A stretch of DNA of 64,000 nt from Rhyacophila brunnea (taxonomy: Eukaryota; Arthropoda; Insecta; Trichoptera; Rhyacophilidae). Shown piece by piece: positions 12,572 through 24,812 of the stretch (its first letter is position 1; each line of letters starts with the position of its first letter). Where the stretch lies: positions 1,302,001-1,366,000 of the forward strand of contig JAGYXB010000612.1 of NCBI GenBank assembly GCA_022495005.1, in the 5' to 3' direction. A program made the position numbers and the translations under genes. The notes under the pieces were generated by a model. The model did not search any database. It had not been told where the DNA came from and was given only the letters and a program-made list of their open reading frames with translations.

Positions 12572-14153
12572 CAGTGACGTCCCGTGGGGGTAGGCAGATT
12601 GAGCGTCGCTTGGGGGCGGCAGATACTCGAAGGGCGGCAAATCGAGGAGAATCATTTGGTATTATATAGAAATAGCTACCTAAACTTAGTTATATTATAA
12701 CCAGAGCTTTGGAGATGTTTTGTTCCGGATGCTTTTTTTTATTATTATCCAGTCGGTATTCGCAGCGATTTTAGTATGATGTCACCACGCTCCGCTAGAG
12801 ATTGTTTTATTTTATTTTTGACTGCTCGGTTTCGTATACAAATGCTAATAAACTTGGCGCCTATACACATTATGAATATTTTTATAAATGTAAAACATCA
12901 CAAACGAATAATAAATCAGTCATAATAATATAATGTCATTTACTCAGATTAAAGAGTTCCTTTCATAACAGTGGTAGGTATACTGCGCAAAAACCAATAA
13001 TTATGTCGCGCCATAGTTATTAAAAGAAAATAATATTATATATTATATCAACGTTGGTAACGAAACAATGAGAATTTATGGTAGAGATTTATAGATAGGT
13101 AGGTACATACCGTATTTTTTAATTTATCCAAATATTTTTGCCAGTCATTCGCGAGATTTTAAAGTTGCCGGATGTACCTATTGCAAATAGATACCTATTC
13201 ATAATGATTATTAATCCTTATTGACATTTGACATAATCAATTAGTATTCGTGCATATAATAGGTATTTACGTTAAGTACCAGCTAATTGTAATAAAAATG
13301 TACACTAGTAGGTATCTACCTAGATTATATCATATTTATCGTGCTGTGAATACAATACTGTGCAATACTTTCTTTTAAGTCGTTTTTTTTGTAAACATAT
13401 TTTTTGCTGATAAATAGTGTGGATTTGTAGTAGTGTATTTATGATTAAATTTAGGTTTATATTAAAAAAATAATGAGGAAAATTATTACTAAATGATACA
13501 AACCAAATGTGTCACATATTAACCAAATGGCATCTCAGACTCTGGTGATTTGGGTAAGTGTCTAACTAATATTATATTTATTCGCTTATTTATTTATTGA
13601 TATCTAAATTTAATTTTGTATGTTTCAGCTTAGTGGTAGGTGTATATTTTATTAGTAATGTATCCAAACCATGGCCCCCACAAGGGGGGGGCTGACAGGG
13701 CTCTAACCTAGGGCTCGGGCTCGATAAGTGAGATAAACACTTATCACAAATTTGCTCTAATAGCAAAAAATTCGCCTGCGGCGCTATTTTCCTTCAATAA
13801 TGATATTATTTAAAATTATGTGGTTACACAATACAATTTATAATTGTGTAGCGATACTCAAAAACTCCACAATTCAAGTGTATGTATTAAAATATACAAA
13901 AAAACACTAAATATACACATCAATTTTAACGCGTACACCATTTGGAAAACATTACTGTAGAGCGTCACACTGCTTTTATCCTTAGCGATAGGTAGGGGGG
14001 GCAAAGATCCTAACATGGGGCCCGCTTCAGGATGAGGGGGCCATGCTTCATACAACACATTTCTTAGATATTGGAGTAATGAAAGGATGATAAAAAAATG
14101 GGGCGGCATTTTGACGCTGCCTAGGGGCGGCATTTTGTCTAGGGACGTCACTG
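12572..14153. mobile_element. hAT element inserted into the Jockey LINE, 1582 bp
   Basis: The ends CAGTGACGTCCC and GGGACGTCACTG are a perfect 12-bp inverted repeat. ATGAAAGG is duplicated exactly at 12564-12571 and 14154-14161, an 8-bp hAT target duplication. Removing the element and one ATGAAAGG joins the two halves of the Jockey reverse transcriptase. The interior carries a GC-rich patch near 13668-13725 that is also found inside the hAT at 60094-60933, and no transposase that I can read. Confidence 0.95.
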
Positions 14154-14466
14154 ATGAAAGGATATGGTTATGTATTCTATAACTCTAAGTAATTGGTGGT
14201 TTGTTGAGTGCCTTGCTCTGAATCCATGTTGGATGTCTGGGATGAGGCTTAGTTCATCGATCATGATTTGAAGTCTGGATTTTATGAATCTTTCAAAGAT
14301 TTTACTTAGAACAGGCAGTAGGCTGATAGGTCTGTGTTTTTCTGGTTTAGTTAAATCTTTGCCGGGTTTTGAGATGAGTACTATATCCGCTACTTTCCAG
14401 GCTACTGGAAAGTATTGGAGTTCTAAGCAGGTGTTTATTATCTCGAAATTAATATCTAGGAAGTAA
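14154..14466 (-). pseudogene. Jockey-clade LINE: N-terminal part of reverse transcriptase
   Basis: The - strand reads FEIINTCLELQYFPVAWK, ADIVLISKPGKD, HRPISLLPVLSKIFE and IQHGFRARHSTNHQLLRV, successive conserved blocks (RT domains 0 to 2a) of Jockey-group elements. It ends exactly at the hAT target duplication at 14154-14161 and continues at 12571. The upstream boundary near 14466 is abrupt and marks another insertion or deletion; the preceding part of the element resumes at 16256. Confidence 0.85.
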
Positions 14467-15035
14467 CTAAAATTAACAATATAAATTATGTTAACGATAT
14501 AGAATTTACTATTGTATACATACATGTATGATTAAAAATATTACAAATACTAATAAAATAGAACAGTAGTGTTTATTATAAAAAACTGAACGATATTTAA
14601 TACATTTTCGTTGAAAATGCTCAATTAGCGAAACCAGTCCTGATTATTTAGAAATAGGTATGGTATAGGTATTAAAGAAGTTACACTTTTTTAAAATTTG
14701 AAATGTTACAATGGCTTCACTAAGAATTGACAGGGTATAATATTAATTTTTAGGTTAACACAAAATGAGTAGGTATTAATAAAAGATCGATGAAATAATA
14801 CAACCTAACATGTTTTTTTTTCTTATTACAAATTTAAATAACAATTGGCAAAAATAAAATGTGGATACAAAATATATTCTTATACTTTCGAGTAATCAAA
14901 TCAAATTTATTTATTTTACATATAATGAACATAAAAAATTATAAATTCAAAACGTTCACGACATGACATAAAATAAGTGTTAATAATTTTAAAAAAATTA
15001 AAATACCGAGTAGTGTGAGTTATTAATATAATAGT

Positions 15036-15276
15036 TTTTTTTTCGACCATGTCCGATCCTGATAGGATCATATGGGCCTCCACAGAGTGGAGGTTTATAT
15101 CGACAGATTTTTGTTTTTTACGAGAAATGGATGTCAGCCACTTGCTCAACCTATCAGGTCCATACCCTGACACACACAAATTGAAAAACAATTTTTGTAC
15201 TTGCCAGACCCACGATTCGAACCTGGGACCCACGGCTTTGTAGTCCAACGCTTATGCCGCGCGGCCACCGTGGGCG
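15036..15276 (-). repeat. tRNA-derived SINE, near full length
   Basis: Read on the - strand it opens CGCCCACGGTGGCCGCGCGG, an A-box region, followed by a B box GGTTCGAATCG about 45 bases on. A ~170-base body follows, with an internal inverted word around the CCTCCACTCTGTGGAGG palindrome, and it finishes ATCGGACATGGTCG plus an A tail (T run at 15035-15043 on the + strand). Relatives lie at 15360, 26330, 48750, 55293 and 55456. RNA polymerase III transcription is expected from the family type, not shown. Confidence 0.88.
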
Positions 15277-15359
15277 TTATATTACTTATTTGTTCTTCTG
15301 AAACATCGTAATATAATATGACACCGCTTTGAAGATAAACAAAAGTTTATTTCAATTTG

Positions 15360-15490
15360 TGTAGTCAAAGTATGGACCTAATAGGTTGAGCAAGTGGCCT
15401 ACATCCATTTCTCGTAAAAACGAAATCTGTTAATACAAACCTCCACTCTGTGGAGGCCCATAATGGGATCGGACATGATCGGAAAAAATA
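15360..15490 (+). repeat. tRNA-derived SINE, 5'-truncated copy
   Basis: Matches the body and tail of the SINE at 15036-15276 in the opposite orientation, from TATGGACCTAATAGGTTGAG to GATCGGACATGATCGG followed by an A run. The tRNA-like head is absent. The two copies form an inverted pair about 85 bases apart. Confidence 0.85.
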
Positions 15491-16255
15491 TTATCTACAA
15501 TAATCATTAATCTGTTAGTGTACAAATAATTATTTAAATTCTAGTTAGTGGCTGTCTCTACTTTATATTTTGTTATTATTAATTTTTAAATATTTGTATA
15601 GAAAATAATAAGTTTGTAAAACCGGTCATGATAATTAATAAAATATGTGAAAAAAGTATTAAGTCAATAGGTACCTATTTAATGTTTTCAATGGTAAACT
15701 GTAATTATTTTAAATCAAGTAATTTTATAATCAACTATAGAGACAGTATGACGAGACACCACTGTATTATTGGACAAATAACACGCAGAAATTGTCAATA
15801 TTCACTTTTTTGTTTTTGGCGTTCGATACTAACTTTCCATGTTTCTTTTCTGCATAAACGCTATCTTGGCTCATTGGACTTACATTTCAACACATTAATC
15901 AGTTCAACATTCATTATAAATATTGAAAAATATTAATAACCTACAGAGCGATCAACACGAATTCATTTCAATTTTTTTCAGGCAGACATATTAAAATCAG
16001 TATCACATGACCATCAGAGCAGCCGCTGATTGGTTTATTAATTTTAAGGGTATTTGAAATTCACGCGCAAACTGTTTTATAGGATTTTGAAATTAAGCTT
16101 AATATTTGATCATAAATATTGATGGTTTAGGCCTTTTTTGAAACTATAACTTTGGCCAACATATAATGGACAAAAACATAACTCTAAATATATATATGAC
16201 TATATGGCTTTTGAAACTATGCGCTTCATATGTTAACTAATTCCTTGCTAGTACC

Positions 16256-17290
16256 TATCGATTATGTTTAGAGAGAATTGGTTAGCTAATGCTCACGGCG
16301 AATGTTTCGGCTTTGTCTATGGATGAATACACCGGGCCGTTCGGCTTTTGAAGATGGGTTATTTTTAGTTTATCTTGTCTTAATGTTTTCCTTAAGGATC
16401 AGAATGATGCACTGCCCTTAACTAATCTACTGATTTTATCACACCATTTGTTGCTAGTTAATTCAGCGAGTTCAATTCTGATTTCGTCAATCAAACTGCT
16501 TTTTTAGTTTTTTTATTGAGTTTTGGAGGTACGGAGCTTGAGTTCCTGCCACTCCTTTCTGGCTATGTTTTTCTCTCTGATTTTATGTTTTGTGTATTGT
16601 GGGATGTCTGGACGGCATGTATGATTTGATTGGCTAACTGTGGCGGCTGAGTTTACGGCTTCTAGGATTTTGCCCGTGAATGTCGCGACTGCGGAATCTA
16701 TGCATTCCTCAGTGTTAAGAAGGGTTGGTTGGGTTTGCTTTTCCTCTAAAGCTGTTTGAAAATCTTCCCACTAGGTTTAGGAGATGGTATGTTTATTCAG
16801 AGCTAAAACCGCATCTGATGGGTCACCTAGATGGATTAATACCGGCTTGTGATCTGAGGTCAGTTCGTTCACTACCCTTGTTTCGAGTGTGAACTTTGTT
16901 TGTATAAGAATAGCAAAATCTAAGAATGACGGTTGGTGGTTGTTGTTTGCAGGGTAGTGCGTTGGTTCTAAGGGGGCAGATATGCTGGCTTTTTTAGTTG
17001 TTACTTGAGCTACTACGGCTGTTGCCTCCTCCATAGTTTTTTGCAATTGTATAATTGCATGAGCCAGATATTTGACATCTGCATGGAAGTTGGAGGGAGA
17101 GTTGTGGGGGTTGGGGGTCGGTTGGGAGTAGCGACTAACCTGTTATTGTTGGAGGAGTGCATCGTGGTTCTGCTGTAGTAGGTTGCATTTGAGGGACCTG
17201 CTGCATGAGCTGCGGGCTGTCGGGAAGCGGGGGCAGCATTTCTATTGGAGTGGTCGGTCTGTCGGTGAGGCGGGGGTCCTAGTTCTTGCG
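16256..17290 (-). pseudogene. Jockey-clade LINE: ORF1 end fused to endonuclease end
   Basis: On the - strand, 17290-17050 encodes a proline-, glutamine- and asparagine-rich stretch that runs to ALVQ-like LAHAIIQLQKTMEEA, as at the end of Jockey ORF1 (gag). At about 16990 it passes directly into PLEPTHYPANNNHQPSFLDF and TSDHKPVLIHL, the C-terminal part of an apurinic endonuclease with its SDH motif. Most of the endonuclease is therefore deleted. The linker to reverse transcriptase follows down to IDKAETFAVSIS near 16300, with stops and shifts. This is the 5' part of the same LINE as 14154-14466 and 11240-12571. Confidence 0.75.
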
Positions 17291-17916
17291 CGGATTGCCA
17301 TTGTTGCTATTAGTTTTGTCCCTGCCAAGGAGGGGTCAAACAGGACTGTCTGTGGTTGAACTTGGTAATCGTAACATAGGCCCCGTATATACGATTCTTT
17401 GTTTTATTTTTGTCACATTTCAAGATCAAATATTTCGTTTATTTTATCTGCATCGCCAAAGTTCAAGGTTACTACACTACGAGAAACTTATTTCAAGTCG
17501 TTATTTACTTTATAGCAGACGTAATAATCGTTTTAGAATTTTCCTGCTTGGATTCTTATATGTCAGGTAAGATCGATTATCAAGGTTTTATGATTGAAAC
17601 AAAAGCTTTTGACCAAGACAATGAAAAGGCTCGGTTTCTAATCTTTGACATTTGTTACGTCTAAAGCTTAGGGGATGGGTAAGGTTTGCACCCTTATATT
17701 TCGTTTATCTTATATAAGGTAATGTTGACATCAAGCATGTCTGTAGATATCGTTGTTGACCACTAAATACCTACTCTGCAGTCTTATAAACCTTGTTGTA
17801 GTCTTTATATTGGTAATTTAAATTTATAATTTACAGGTGTGAGTTTACCTGTAGCAATTTTTATGTAATATAACATTTAAGGGTAGTGTATATACAATCA
17901 ATGTTCCCTGTAAGGT
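17291..17916. other. No recognisable feature
   Basis: The first ~80 bases may still be decayed Jockey ORF1. The remainder, including the open frames at 17286-17664, shows no domain pattern. Confidence 0.35.
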
Positions 17917-19428
17917 GTGCGCGCGCACATCTACCAAAATATGTCCGCACACATGTTTTCATCCCCCGCACAGTCCTCATACAAAAATAATGTAAAAGAA
18001 AGTTTCCTTTGCCAGATTTTAGTTTTGCTCAAACGCAAGAAACCATCACATATACAATTTTTCGACTCATTTCTCAAAATGCGAAGGTCAAGTGCGAGTA
18101 ACACTAGCACGCAAGTGAAGTTTTGCGTCAAACAGGATCACTATATCCATCCCGTTTTATCGCGTGCCAAAGTATACGAAAAAAATATACGTTTTTTGGT
18201 ATGGCTCTCAGAAATCGTCGAACCAGAAATGCCATCTTCAATGCATTCGCAAAAAGTAAGAATTGCAAGAGTGGTAAGCTGTTCAGTGGAATACCAGACT
18301 CTATCAACCGCGAGCAAATCCTACGGAAAGACGTAACCAGGAAACAAAGAAAGGGTTGCGCATACGACTGACAGGTTGAGAGCAGAATATGTGGGATGAG
18401 CATTTCGCGAATATATTGGGAGACTTACGAGGCCGACGCAACGCTGCGACTGGATTTTCCTCGGCGGAGGTACTCTGGGGACATAAAATTTATAAACCTG
18501 GGTACTGGACAAATCCGTTACGTACTAGTGGGGATGATGTATTAAGAGACCGAGAGGAAACGGATAACGCCGTATTAATTAACCAAGAGGAGTATTTCAG
18601 ACGTCGGCGTGTGGAAAACGAACCCGAAACGCCGACCTATCAAGTTGGTGACTCCGTGTTTACGAAAGAGTACCCAAAGAAGAGACCAGTGGCAAGTACG
18701 GGGCTTGATCCAAGGTGGTCGGGACCACATAAAATCATCTAGAAGGTAGGTCGGGTATCATACTACGTGGAGCGTCGGGGCAGACCCTATACCTAAGTTC
18801 CACGTAGATCATTTACGAAAATATTACCCGCCTGTCATACCAGAGCTGGAACCAGTAAATACGGAGAGAGAAGAAGACAAAGATGGTTCGGAGGCACCGA
18901 ACGCATCCCTTCAGGAAGTACCTGATGCTCGAGGCATCGTTGCTGGACGAGCCACGACCACTGGACACGACGTAGTGCAAGGAACTGATCACTCCCCAAC
19001 TGCGTCGCCGAATCGTGACGACTCTGCCAACGGTTTGCTCTCAGGGCATCATGATGCAACTAAAAGGACGCGTGAAACGTCTCCATTAAGAAGTGGACAA
19101 GACATAAAAACATGGAGAAGAACTCCTGAAATGTCCGTGGAGTCTTGTGGGGAAGAGAGGCAGGTAACCGGGTTCAAACCGGAACAACCAGCCACAATCT
19201 CTCCTCACTAAAGACACCTGACGTAGAAGGAACAACTGATGATGAAATACTGCTCAGTGAGGTAAAAAGCGCATTGGACACCTCCCACCAAAGGACTACC
19301 GCTGTACCGACGGCTACAGTCCCTCCTGAAACGACACTCATTCACCCAGTGAAAAGAACGGCTCGACGTCAACAAAAGACGCGACCTACATGTGTCAACG
19401 ATCAAAAAGAAATAAAAGAAAATAAATA
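17917..19428 (+). pseudogene. LTR retrotransposon (Gypsy-type) 3' end of pol: integrase tail
   Basis: The clear part is 18389-18830. It reads WDEHFANILGDL, then TGFSSAEVLWG and P.YWTNPLR, which is the end of the retroviral-type integrase core, and YQVGDSVFTKEYPKK with DPRWSGPHKII, the chromatin-facing C-terminal domain of Gypsy integrases. A stop codon follows GPHKII, after which VGRVSYYVERRGR continues in frame. Downstream, 18830-19428 codes in shifting frames for a hydrophilic tail rich in Glu, Asp, Thr and Pro. Upstream, 17917-18371 is open in two frames without a recognisable catalytic motif, so its assignment is uncertain. LTRs, protease and reverse transcriptase are not seen. This is a relic of an endogenous retroelement, unable to move. 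Confidence 0.7.
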
Positions 19429-20733
19429 AAAACCGGTTGATGTTCTAGATGTCAATACGAGCACACCTAGCATGAAGAAAGCTAGAATTTAGGTTGACGT
19501 TGTTTTATAATTTTTTAAGATAGGGTCTATCAAAGTTCACTCTGTGTGCTTCCATCTACTTTTACTTTGTTCTTTTATTTTATTTTATTTCTAATTTTAT
19601 TACCTATTGTATTATTAACTTACACTTCTTGGTATTTTAAAATCACATATTTTTTAAATATATTTTACATACACTTAAGAAAGGAATTCTCCTCTAACCC
19701 TCATTTTTTATGGTTTCTGCTAAAATGCTAAATGATTTGATAAAATCCGTAGATCCCTCTGTATCTGCACTGACAGCCATACCTGTTACCTTAATATTGT
19801 GTAGTTTAATAGGGTTTTTAAATTTTTGAAGCCATCCGTGGCTTCTAGTGAATGTATGAGTATCAACACTATCATCATTTTACTCTTTCGGCTTTAAAAA
19901 AACTCAAGGCTTTCTCCTGTATGAGCATAAGGCGTATTGGAATTTGTTGTTGCTGCATTTTTTTCTATCCATATAACCAATAATTATCCCATTTTTTCTT
20001 TTAATAATATTTCTCTTTTCTTGGTAATTATCGTAGATTGCAATGGTACTTTTTTACATGATCCATAATTTGAACTTTATCGAGTATAATTGTTATAACG
20101 TGTCACAAAAAAACATATTTTTTTAAATAGCGTAAGTGTGAATTTACGTAAGTCGAATTCGCGTAACTTCGAAAGGACTTACTGTAAATAAATTCGGGAT
20201 TCGAATCAGAGACCCACTACTTCATAACTCGGTCATTGATGGTGACAAAGACTTATAACGATTGTAATTTCTATTCAACTCCGACCTCAGCAAACAGAGT
20301 ATTAGGGTAATAATTTATATTACAGATGTGTCTGGAGACAGAATAAAATATGCAATTTAATGCCGCGTCTACATTGGTAACAAGTTTAAAAAAATAGCCT
20401 CATGAATTTTCGAATAATAATTGCGTTAATGAATGGACTGTCACTGGTTTGGTTTTTTTAAAATTGTTTACTTATATAACTATGACAAGCTCAATGTGGT
20501 TAAATTTTTTTAGTTCTATAAGAAACCACATAAAATGTTTCCTTATAGAACTGTGAACATGTAGAATACAAAGAAATTCCATATATAATTATTTGCTTTA
20601 ATTAATTATTGAGATTTTTTAGAATTTTATTAAAAATTGAATTATGTAGCTGTCGTGATTCTTCATCAAATGGCATTATTAACTCAAAACTGCAAAATTT
20701 TGAGTTGTTTCCTTATAGAACTAGGGTATCGAT
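19429..20733. other. No recognisable feature
   Basis: AT-rich. A word TTTCCTTATAGAACT occurs near 20538 and 20708, with an approximate inverse TTAGTTCTATAAGAAACC near 20510, suggesting a small degraded inverted-repeat element ending where the LINE fragment begins. Confidence 0.35.
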
Positions 20734-21645
20734 ATGTACAACCACAAAATTCCATGGGATAAATCAGTAAAATACTTAGGACTCACAATTGACAAAAGAC
20801 TCACATTTTACGAACACATTAGGAACAAAAAACGTCAAGCCGAGATCATAAACGCACAACTTGGTCCCTTAATGAGACCCAAAAGCAAACTGTCTTCCCG
20901 GGCAAAACGTCTGCTGTACACAACAAACACCCGCCCGACCATCACTTATGCATGCCTCATCTGGGCTTAATCAAATAAAAATCACATTAAACCCCTTCAG
21001 ATTATACAAAACAAGACACTGCGTAGAATCACACACGCACCGTGGTTCGTACGCGGATCCACACTCCTTAGAGACCTTAACATAGAACCTATCCACGACC
21101 ATATCATGAAACTGTCGGAGAAATTCTACAAGTCCATGGTAGGTCATCCCAACGCGAGTATTCAAAATTGACTAACCCCCGATGACAACGGCACAGACTA
21201 CGCCTATAGGAGGCCTAGGGCGATCCTGTTGGACCAACAGTTCCTTCAAATACCTACCGCAGACCCTCCCTCAACATAGCGACTAAGCCTATATATTACC
21301 CAAAAAAAAAAGAGAATTACAGACACCGGCCCCCTCGGAATCTTCCTCCCCCGACTTTTTAAGGAGACGTAAAGTATAAAAGAGAAAATACTGCTCAGGA
21401 GATACTACCCTGTGTCTGTACACACGCAAAGACCAAAACAAATCACCTGAAGTGCGGGTCGGGCTGACTCTGGCTCGCACCACCCCAGACTGAAGAACAC
21501 TGTATAAAATGTAACTTGCTTTCCCCCCCCCCCCCCTCTTTCTCACATAGTACTGTATCAAGCTTAAAAATATCACTAGAGAAGAAGGAGATAGAGGGCC
21601 TAGCCCTGGTGCTCCACCTCTAAGAATAAAAATCTATACACAAAT
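20734..21645 (+). pseudogene. Jockey-clade LINE, 5'-truncated copy (RT C-terminal region and 3' UTR)
   Basis: Starts within the protein at HKIPWDKSVKYLGLTIDKRL and continues YTTNTRPTITYACLIWA, a stop, then NKTLRRITHAPWFVRGST and FYKSMVGHPNASIQN, another stop, and DYAYRRPRAILL. It closely matches the copy on the - strand at 11240-12168. The 3' UTR includes GACTTTTTAAGGAGACGTAA, a run of 13 or more C near 21525, and ends near AAGAATAAAAATC. The shared 3' UTR is also present at 57546-57975. It is dead by truncation and stop codons. Confidence 0.88.
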
Positions 21646-23021
21646 GAAAATGAAAATGCGCCCGAAGAGGTGCTATGCGGATTCCCATATGACGAAGTAA
21701 TATTTTTTAATTTTATAGAAATAGTTAAATATTATTTTAGATTGTTATAAAGAACGTAATTAGAGACTAGAATAAGAATGTTTATATTAAATTTATTTCA
21801 TCGTAAACTCAGTAATCAATATGTGTAGGTCGGTGGATGTAAATTGTAAATTGATGGGCCTATTCTTATGTCAATAGGTACCTAATAAGAAGTTCTAAAA
21901 GCCTGCAATTTTTATTTCATTCAAATCATGCTTCAGCTCCCGTCATAAGACATTGATCGTGATTCTATCTCGAAAGTTGTCACTCAGGCACCCATCAATA
22001 ATAATTCATTAAAAATAAACCCGATGTAGATTCAATTTTATAACTGCAATACATCCGCCTACTTAAACATGACATAATATTCATAGCATCTTAGTCCCTC
22101 AAACATACCAATAAATTCAAATAAATTCTGAAAGAGAAATTTTATAGACTAGATTGATGTACGAATAAAAATCGACATACAAGATCCCTTATCTATATCA
22201 ACCAATCAGATCCGCGGGAGGATTATCTATAAAAGCCGATACCTGTCGACTTCTAATCAATCCACGTACCTCTACGTATTGATGCAGTATTCAAATAAAA
22301 ATAAATTACCGGCAGTCAACGTTCGTCCCTTAAACTAAATAATAACTAATCCACGTATCTCTGCGTGCAAATTAATATAAATCCGTCGCGCTCTTCAATA
22401 AAGTAAATTCATACGTCTCAATACCTAAATAGTGTCTCGCGCCTTTAATTAAAATAGATAAATGTAAATCAAAAATAAATATTGATTTAAAATTAATAAT
22501 ACTGTAATAAGAAGAAATATATTAAAACATAAATTTTAAACAATAAATAATTTAATCTTATTTAACAACCTTCCCCATATACGACTGAGCTGAGCTATTG
22601 GAGGAGTTACACCTTCTCCAAAAGAACATTAACAATAAACGAGAAGGTAGTTAACCCTCTCTGAAGGGGTTGGGAGTGTTAGTAGGTAGCCGAATTCCAC
22701 CGAAAAAAAATGTTCTTTTGATTACTCACCACCGAATGTAGTGGGTGTAGTCGTTCTTTCCGTCGATTTTTGGTTTTAATAGTGAGGTTCCAAAATATTA
22801 ATTGAAAATGGACAAAAAAAAGTATTATTGCATTTAACTTATACACAAACCTACTTAACACAACACAGCCTATTTTCTCGTTTATCGGTATTTTGTCTAT
22901 TGCACTCGGAATGGCCCCCACATCCTGAAGCGAGTCCTCAGGCTTGCCCCTTGCCCTTGCCTCTTGCCCTTGCCTGGGTGCGCCACTGATGATAACTAAA
23001 TATTTCTTTTCGTTCCAACAG
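21646..23021. other. Intergenic or intronic sequence upstream of the first recognised exon
   Basis: No further exon of the DM9 gene could be recognised here. TCCACGTA-CTCT-CGT words recur near 22261 and 22351. The segment 22905-22989 resembles the end of a hAT element (CCCCACATCCTGAAGCG and a terminal GGTGCGCCACTG), without a located partner end. The last 30 bases are a polypyrimidine-rich splice acceptor. Confidence 0.45.
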
Positions 23022-23147
23022 AAAATGGTACTCCGAAAATTACACACGCGAATGTATCCTTAGAGACCACTGCTCAGCCTTCAAAACTGAAAAGCGACAA
23101 CACCAAAAACGAGATGGCCGTTGTACTTTCAAATTCCTTTACCTACG
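23022..23147 (+). CDS. DM9/DUF3421 domain protein, internal exon upstream of the DM9 repeats
   Basis: This 126-base exon is bounded by a strong acceptor (TTTCTTTTCGTTCCAACAG) and a perfect donor (G|GTAAGT). The first two bases complete a codon from an unseen upstream exon. The frame then reads NGTPKITHANVSLETTAQ and continues to MAVVLSNSFTY, leaving one base, G. Joined to the AT that opens the exon at 37356 it gives Asp, so the phase matches. The encoded stretch is hydrophilic with two possible N-glycosylation sites (NGT, NVS) and no domain that I recognise; it would be the N-terminal side of, or a linker before, the DM9 repeats. A second frame of the exon is also open (KWYSENYTREC) but would not fit the phase of the next exon. 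The start codon and any signal peptide lie elsewhere. The exon call is an inference from splice sites and phase. Confidence 0.7.
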
Positions 23148-24559
23148 GTAAGTTCAAACTATAGAATAATATAGTGTTGATAGTCTGTGGTTTGTCGGCT
23201 AGCTCTGGTGTAAACCACCGGTTTAAAGATGGGTTCAGTTTTGTATTAATATGGTGGGTCAGGTGTAGTCTCAATAAAAAAAAATCAAAAAGTCAACATA
23301 GAAAACATTGCTGTGAGTACTGAAGCCACTATATTATTTACTCATAAGATTACACAGTAAAAGGAAACAATCAAAGTCCTTCTCGGCCCGACTTTTTTTC
23401 TAGATTATTTTCAAATATATATTATGCTTCTGAGGGTTTTTTAAATTGTGTTAATTAAAACTACGCTTAGTCTATAATTGTCGAGTATGGTCAACGTCAG
23501 GTAAATATTACAAAGTTAATTTTATTATTAGTAAGGGAAAGTAAAATTATGTTTTATGAAATCCGTGGTAAGTAGTTGTATCCTAAAGTCGAAGAAGCAC
23601 ATTTGATTAAATTTCATAAAATTATAGTTATAGTGCGAGTCGCGAATGGTTTTGATGCGAGCGCGGCGAATCAAATGACGTCTTGAGATCAGCTATCCCT
23701 GCGAATCTCACAAATTCCGATATTCCTGTAAAATAATGATACACTCCGTATCTACTTACATAATTTTAAGCATTTTTGTAAATTTTACATCTCCGTAGTA
23801 ATTGATTTAATGACACTAATGTTTATTCTTGAAAATATTCTTCTTGCCAATTTATTATTACACTGCCAGTGTAGTTAAATGATAATTTATACTTAATTAC
23901 TATACGTCTCAAAATATTATTATTACAGATTACGATACACACAACTATATAATATACAAACATAATTCCCAGTATTTGGGGAAATATTTCTAGTATTACA
24001 ACACTGAATTTTGACATATCTGACATGGCCGCCACCCGTGATATGGGCTTGTTTAAGTATTGTATAGGCTCGCCTTTTAAATGCGACTCTTTTTCTTCTT
24101 AGCAATAAATGAAAAATTTTCTAATAATAATTTGAACATCACTTCGTATTGTTTTAGACATCTTTTGAATATGAAAAGCTTCAAATTGAGTAATTTGATA
24201 GATGCGTCCAATACGAGTGTCAAAAATGTAATGAATAATTTGGGGGCGTTCCTTATCTGAAACCGGAAGTTTGATTAGCTATACTGGAGGGGATTGTAGT
24301 TCACAGTTTTGCCACGTAACCAAGATGAAATTGCCGGACAAATTATGTATAACTGTAAAAGCAAAACAATGATACGGTTGGTCAATTTTGCGTGTGGATC
24401 TGGTACAGAAAGCCCCAAAACGTTAATAGATTTTTATGTTTTTTGCGTATCAATAAAACACATTGCTTCAAAATTAATAACCATTTCATTGATAAAAATT
24501 TAAAAATTTACAAGAAAATATATTTTTTCAAATATCAAAAAACGTGCTCTGCCTATTAA
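23148..24559. other. Start of DM9 gene intron 1, no element recognised
   Basis: AT-rich intron sequence. Short open frames near 23823-24105 and 24309-24503 have no domain pattern. Confidence 0.4.
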
Positions 24560-24812
24560 TTGGTCTCAAGAATCGTCAAAAGACCAATCGTATGAAAACC
24601 CACCCTCTGATGAGGTATTACCCGAATCGAAGATCAAATTCTCGTCAAAAATAGTGTCCAATGCGTAGTCATTTTCAATGTACTTTTTTTCTATTTCTTC
24701 GACATGCTCACACTTTTTCCACACTTCGGCCGTAATTTGTTCCACTTTCTCTTCAACCAAATTTTTACACTATATGGTTAGTTCAATGTTATTTGAACCA
24801 ACGTATCCTTTT
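24560..24812 (-). pseudogene. IS630/Tc1-type transposase, C-terminal segment
   Basis: The - strand reads KGYVGSNNIELT, a stop codon, then VEEKVEQITAEVWKKCEHV and EIEKKYIENDYALD and an acidic, serine-rich end. This is the usual C-terminus of DDE_3-fold transposases, in which a helix ending W.KC..HV..IE..Y follows the DDE core. It continues the frame that breaks off at 25660, with the GC-rich repeat 24813-25656 lodged between the two. Together they make one decayed transposase. Confidence 0.75.

Larger units (their letters stand above)
14467..16255. other. Block interrupting the Jockey LINE, carrying two SINE copies
   Basis: This segment separates the Jockey endonuclease-linker region (16256-17290) from its reverse transcriptase (14154-14466). 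Apart from the SINEs at 15036-15276 and 15360-15490 I recognise nothing in it and could not find terminal repeats at its borders. Roughly 100 residues of the LINE between the two parts are missing, so a deletion accompanied the event. Confidence 0.5.

Noticed and set aside
15180..15276. tRNA gene call from the A and B boxes
   Set aside because: The sequence lacks a foldable acceptor stem and anticodon arm and is continuous with a SINE body that recurs five more times.
18835..19405. Open frames on the - strand opposite the pol tail
   Set aside because: They mirror the Gypsy-type coding strand and show no motif of their own.
23022..23147. Alternative exon frame reading KWYSENYTREC
   Set aside because: Open, but its phase does not fit the exon at 37356, whereas the chosen frame does.
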